Of a stretch of DNA of 8,023 nt, positions 5,780 through 8,023 are shown piece after piece (position 1 is the stretch's first letter; every line of letters begins with the position of its first letter). A program made the position numbers and the translations under genes. Source of the DNA: Chloroflexota bacterium. GTDB taxonomy: Bacteria > Chloroflexota > Limnocylindria > Limnocylindrales > CSP1-4. Location: the NCBI GenBank assembly GCA_021786915.1, contig JAJYMP010000131.1, positions 1-8,023 of the forward strand. Direction: 5' to 3'. The notes beneath the pieces are model-generated. The model worked only from the letters and a program-made list of their open reading frames with translations, ran no database searches and was not told the origin of the DNA.

Positions 5780-7012
5780 GTGACAGACCGATCCCGCCGC
5801 CTGGGGTGGCTCGTGGGCGCGGCCCTGCTGGTCAGCGCCTGCGGCGGTGGCACCCTGAGCAGCGCCCCGGCCAGCTCTGCCCCGGCGAGCTCCGCAGCGT
5901 CGATGGCGCCCGCCTCGTCCGCCCCCGCGGCATCGACAGGCGCCGCAAGCCCGGCCGCCTCCGCCGCCTCGTCGGCCGACGCGTCGACGGCGCGCTGCAC
6001 CAAGGGGGACGGCCAGCTCAACGGCGCCGGCTCCACGTTCATCTTCCCGCTGCTCTCGAAGATGGGCGAGGACTACAACACCAAGTGCGGCGTCAAGCTC
6101 AACTACCAGTCGATCGGCTCGGGCGGCGGCGTCAAGGCCTGGACCGAGAACACCGTCGACTTCGGCGCCTCCGACGCCTTCCTGAAGGACTCCGAGATCC
6201 AGGCGGCCGCCGCGAAGGGCGAGCCGGTCGAGATCCCGGTCACGTTCGGCGCGGTCGTCGTGGCCTACAACCTCAAGGGCCTGGCCGCCCCGCTGAAGAT
6301 GACGCCCGACGTCATCTCCAACATCTTCCTCGGCAAGGTCACCAAGTGGAACGACGCGGCGATCGCCGCCCAGAACCCGGGCGTCACGCTGCCGACCACC
6401 GACATCAGCGTCGTGCACCGCTCCGACGGGTCGGGCACGACGAGCATCTTCACCACCTACCTCACCAAGGTGAGCCCCGACTGGGTCACCACCGTCGGCG
6501 CCGGCGACCCCACCAAGAGCGCGGGCAAGACGGTCGAGTGGCCGACTGGCCTGGGCGCCAGCGGGAACGAGGGCGTCACCCAGGGCATCAACCAGACCGA
6601 CGGCGGCGTCGGCTACATCGAGCTCGCCTACGCCCTGAAGAACAACATCCCGTTCGCCGACGTGCAGAACAAGAGCGGCGCGTTCATCACGCCGTCGCTC
6701 GACTCGGTCAAGGCCGCAGCCGACCTCCCGAGCTACCCGGCCGACCTCCGCTTCAACCTCGTGAACACCGACTCGCCGACGGGCTACCCGATCGCGGGGA
6801 CCACCTGGGTCATCTCCTACAAGGACCTCTCGAAGGTCATGACGAACCAGGACCGCGCCAAGGCGCTCGTCGACTTCCTGTGGTGGGCGATCCACGACGG
6901 GCAGGCCGACGCGGGCCCGCTCTTCTACGGGCAGGTCCCGGCCGGGCTCCTCGCCCAGGACGAGGCCGCCGTCAAGTCCATCACCTGGGGCGGCACGCCG
7001 CTCCTCCCCTGA
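5780..7012 (+). CDS. pstS: Phosphate ABC transporter substrate-binding lipoprotein PstS
   Basis: A 410-residue lipoprotein that captures inorganic phosphate outside the membrane and delivers it to the PstC/PstA channel. The N-terminus is a signal peptide with lipobox VSAC (Cys21), then an Ala/Ser/Pro linker (about 22-72) with repeats of S-S-A-P-A that tethers the binding domain. Phosphate-site motifs are in the expected order: GAGSTF (82-87), SIGSGGG (111-117), FGASDA (128-133, Asp132), HRSDGSGTTS (213-222, with Arg214, Asp216, Ser218, Gly219, Thr220) and GGVGYIE (275-281). The start is GTG at 5780 with AGGAGG (5768-5773) six bases upstream. The frame is open further upstream, but only this start places the signal peptide at the N-terminus. 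pstC follows after 79 bp containing a strong hairpin. Expression is probably induced by phosphate limitation through the upstream repeats. Confidence 0.96.
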   Translation: MTDRSRRLGWLVGAALLVSACGGGTLSSAPASSAPASSAASMAPASSAPAASTGAASPAASAASSADASTARCTKGDGQLNGAGSTFIFPLLSKMGEDYNTKCGVKLNYQSIGSGGGVKAWTENTVDFGASDAFLKDSEIQAAAAKGEPVEIPVTFGAVVVAYNLKGLAAPLKMTPDVISNIFLGKVTKWNDAAIAAQNPGVTLPTTDISVVHRSDGSGTTSIFTTYLTKVSPDWVTTVGAGDPTKSAGKTVEWPTGLGASGNEGVTQGINQTDGGVGYIELAYALKNNIPFADVQNKSGAFITPSLDSVKAAADLPSYPADLRFNLVNTDSPTGYPIAGTTWVISYKDLSKVMTNQDRAKALVDFLWWAIHDGQADAGPLFYGQVPAGLLAQDEAAVKSITWGGTPLLP

Positions 7013-7031
7013 CCCCGGAGGTCCTCCTCCT

Positions 7032-7069
7032 CCTCCGACCCGGGCGGTGTCCTCCGCCCGGGTCGGAGG
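7032..7069 (+). terminator. Perfect 16-bp hairpin between pstS and pstC
   Basis: The left arm CCTCCGACCCGGGCGG (7032-7047) and right arm CCGCCCGGGTCGGAGG (7054-7069) are exact complements around loop TGTCCT. No U-run follows (CGTATCCCC), so it is unlikely to terminate fully. It lies 19 bp after the pstS stop and 22 bp before the pstC start. It fits a partial attenuator or an mRNA 3'-end protector that keeps pstS transcripts more abundant than those of the channel genes, as known for other binding-protein transport operons. Confidence 0.7.
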
Positions 7070-7091
7070 CGTATCCCCACGAGAGGCACGG

Positions 7092-8023
7092 ATGCTGGCC
7101 GACCACTCCCCCGACACCACAGCCGCCACGGCCCGCCTCGGCCGCCGCGGCCGGCTGACCGGCGACGCTGTCTTCCGGGTCGGCTCAGCCGCGGTCGCGG
7201 TCGCGGCCCTCGGGATCATCGCCCTGATGATCACCGAGAGCGTGACGACGACGATCCCCGTGTTCCAGCGGTTCGGAATCTGGGGGTTCGTCACCGGCCT
7301 CCGCTGGGCGCCGTCGTTCGCCATCTACGGGGCCCTGCCGTTCATCTACGGGACGCTCCTCACGAGCGCGATCGCCCTCGTCATCGCCGTCCCCCTCGCG
7401 GTCGGCGTGGCGCTCCTGGTCTCCGAGTTCCTCCCGCTGCGCCTGCGGACCCCCGTCGCGGTGACGGTCGACATGCTCGCCGCCGTGCCGTCCGTGGTGT
7501 GGGGCCTCTGGGGCCTCCTCGTGATGGTGCCCGCGATCCGCCCCGTGCAGGCGGCCATCGCCGGGGCGCTCGGCGGCGCAGTGCCGTTCCTCGCCCCCCC
7601 GACGCCCGGCCCGAGCTACTTCGCGGCCGGGCTGATCGTCGCGATCATGGTGATCCCGATCATCGCGGCGGTGACGCGCGAGGTCTTCTCGCTGACGCCG
7701 CGGCTCCAGCGCGAGGCGGTTCTCGCCCTCGGCGGCACCAGATGGGACGTGGTCCGGCAGGTGATCCTCCCGATGGGCCGCACCGGTCTCCTGGCGGCCG
7801 TGATCCTCGGCCTCGGGCGCGCGATCGGCGAGACGATCGCGGTGACGCTCGTGATCGGCAACTCGCCGAAGATCGCGGCCTCCATCTTCTCGCCCGGGTT
7901 CTCGCTCGCCAGCGTCATCGCCAACGAGTTCAACGAGGCGACCGAGGAGCTCCACCCGGAGGCCCTGATCACGCTCGGCGTGGTCCTGCTCGCGATCGCG
8001 GTCCTGGTGAACGGGGAGATCGG
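7092..8023 (+). CDS. pstC: Phosphate ABC transporter permease PstC (3' end outside window)
   Basis: The open frame from ATG 7092 runs to the window edge, giving at least 310 residues. It encodes a polytopic permease that with PstA forms the phosphate channel energised by PstB. After a short hydrophilic N-terminus (1-25) come a first membrane segment (about 27-45), the region FVTGLRWAPSFAIYGALPFI (typical W-x-P...YG-x-x-P-x-x-x-G-T of PstC), and several further hydrophobic segments containing AAVPSVVWGLWG. The ABC-contacting EAA loop is REAVLALGGTRWDVVRQVIL from Arg207, followed by GLGRAIGETIAVTLVIGNSP, which is highly characteristic. A roughly 30-residue insertion-like periplasmic stretch (VPFLAPPTPGPS) is also present. 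GAGAGG (7081-7086) five bases upstream supports the start. PstC proteins are usually about 300-330 residues, so it is nearly complete here. pstA and pstB are expected next. Confidence 0.94.
   Translation, partial: MLADHSPDTTAATARLGRRGRLTGDAVFRVGSAAVAVAALGIIALMITESVTTTIPVFQRFGIWGFVTGLRWAPSFAIYGALPFIYGTLLTSAIALVIAVPLAVGVALLVSEFLPLRLRTPVAVTVDMLAAVPSVVWGLWGLLVMVPAIRPVQAAIAGALGGAVPFLAPPTPGPSYFAAGLIVAIMVIPIIAAVTREVFSLTPRLQREAVLALGGTRWDVVRQVILPMGRTGLLAAVILGLGRAIGETIAVTLVIGNSPKIAASIFSPGFSLASVIANEFNEATEELHPEALITLGVVLLAIAVLVNGEI

Noticed and set aside
5714..7324. 536-codon minus-strand open frame opposite pstS
   Set aside because: High-GC shadow. The plus strand carries the full set of PstS motifs, and the minus translation is low-complexity Gly/Val/Arg/Asp.
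7185..7955. 256-codon minus-strand frame opposite pstC
   Set aside because: Its translation is a repetitive Arg/Asp/Glu/His run typical of antisense GC-rich membrane genes. The plus strand encodes PstC.
1..8023. CRISPR array, tRNA or rRNA genes
   Set aside because: No regularly spaced direct repeats, cloverleaf or conserved rRNA stretches were seen on reading. The only evident tandem repetition is the Ala/Ser/Pro linker of PstS.

Overview
The window is high-GC DNA (about 70% by eye) with dense coding, GTG starts, purine-rich ribosome binding sites and a lipoprotein PstS behind an Ala/Ser/Pro linker. This fits a high-GC Chloroflexota or actinobacterial environmental genome. The Lgt-like paralogue and PstS style lean slightly to Chloroflexota, but no marker gene settles it.

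Left part (1-3194, all +): the last codons of an OmpR-type response regulator overlap a complete membrane sensor histidine kinase by 4 bp, forming a two-component pair. A 282-bp gap leads to a small histidine-tailed YHS-domain protein, probably metal binding. After 67 bp comes a large membrane protein with a divergent prolipoprotein diacylglyceryl transferase (Lgt) fold behind a basic tail and a beta-rich soluble segment.

Middle (3195-5430): a 610-bp stretch without a convincing gene holds a perfect 15-bp stem-loop. It is followed by a short CsoR/FrmR-family (DUF156) regulator that has lost all the usual metal ligands. Then comes a decayed zone: a minus-strand frameshifted ORF with a HEPN-like RNxxxH motif, a 5'-truncated minus-strand CpaB/RcpC-like fragment, and a plus-strand fragment resembling a transposase C-terminus abutting it. 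YHS, CsoR-like and sensor-kinase genes together suggest a metal or thiol stress theme, but this is inference.

Right part (5430-8023, +): the start of a phosphate-uptake (pst) operon. A 350-bp leader carries an operator-like palindrome overlapping three 8-mers at an 11-bp period, the layout of a Pho box. It is followed by pstS, a perfect 16-bp intercistronic hairpin, and pstC, which runs off the window end. PstS binds phosphate outside the membrane and hands it to the PstC/PstA channel. The hairpin probably sets PstS above the membrane subunits.
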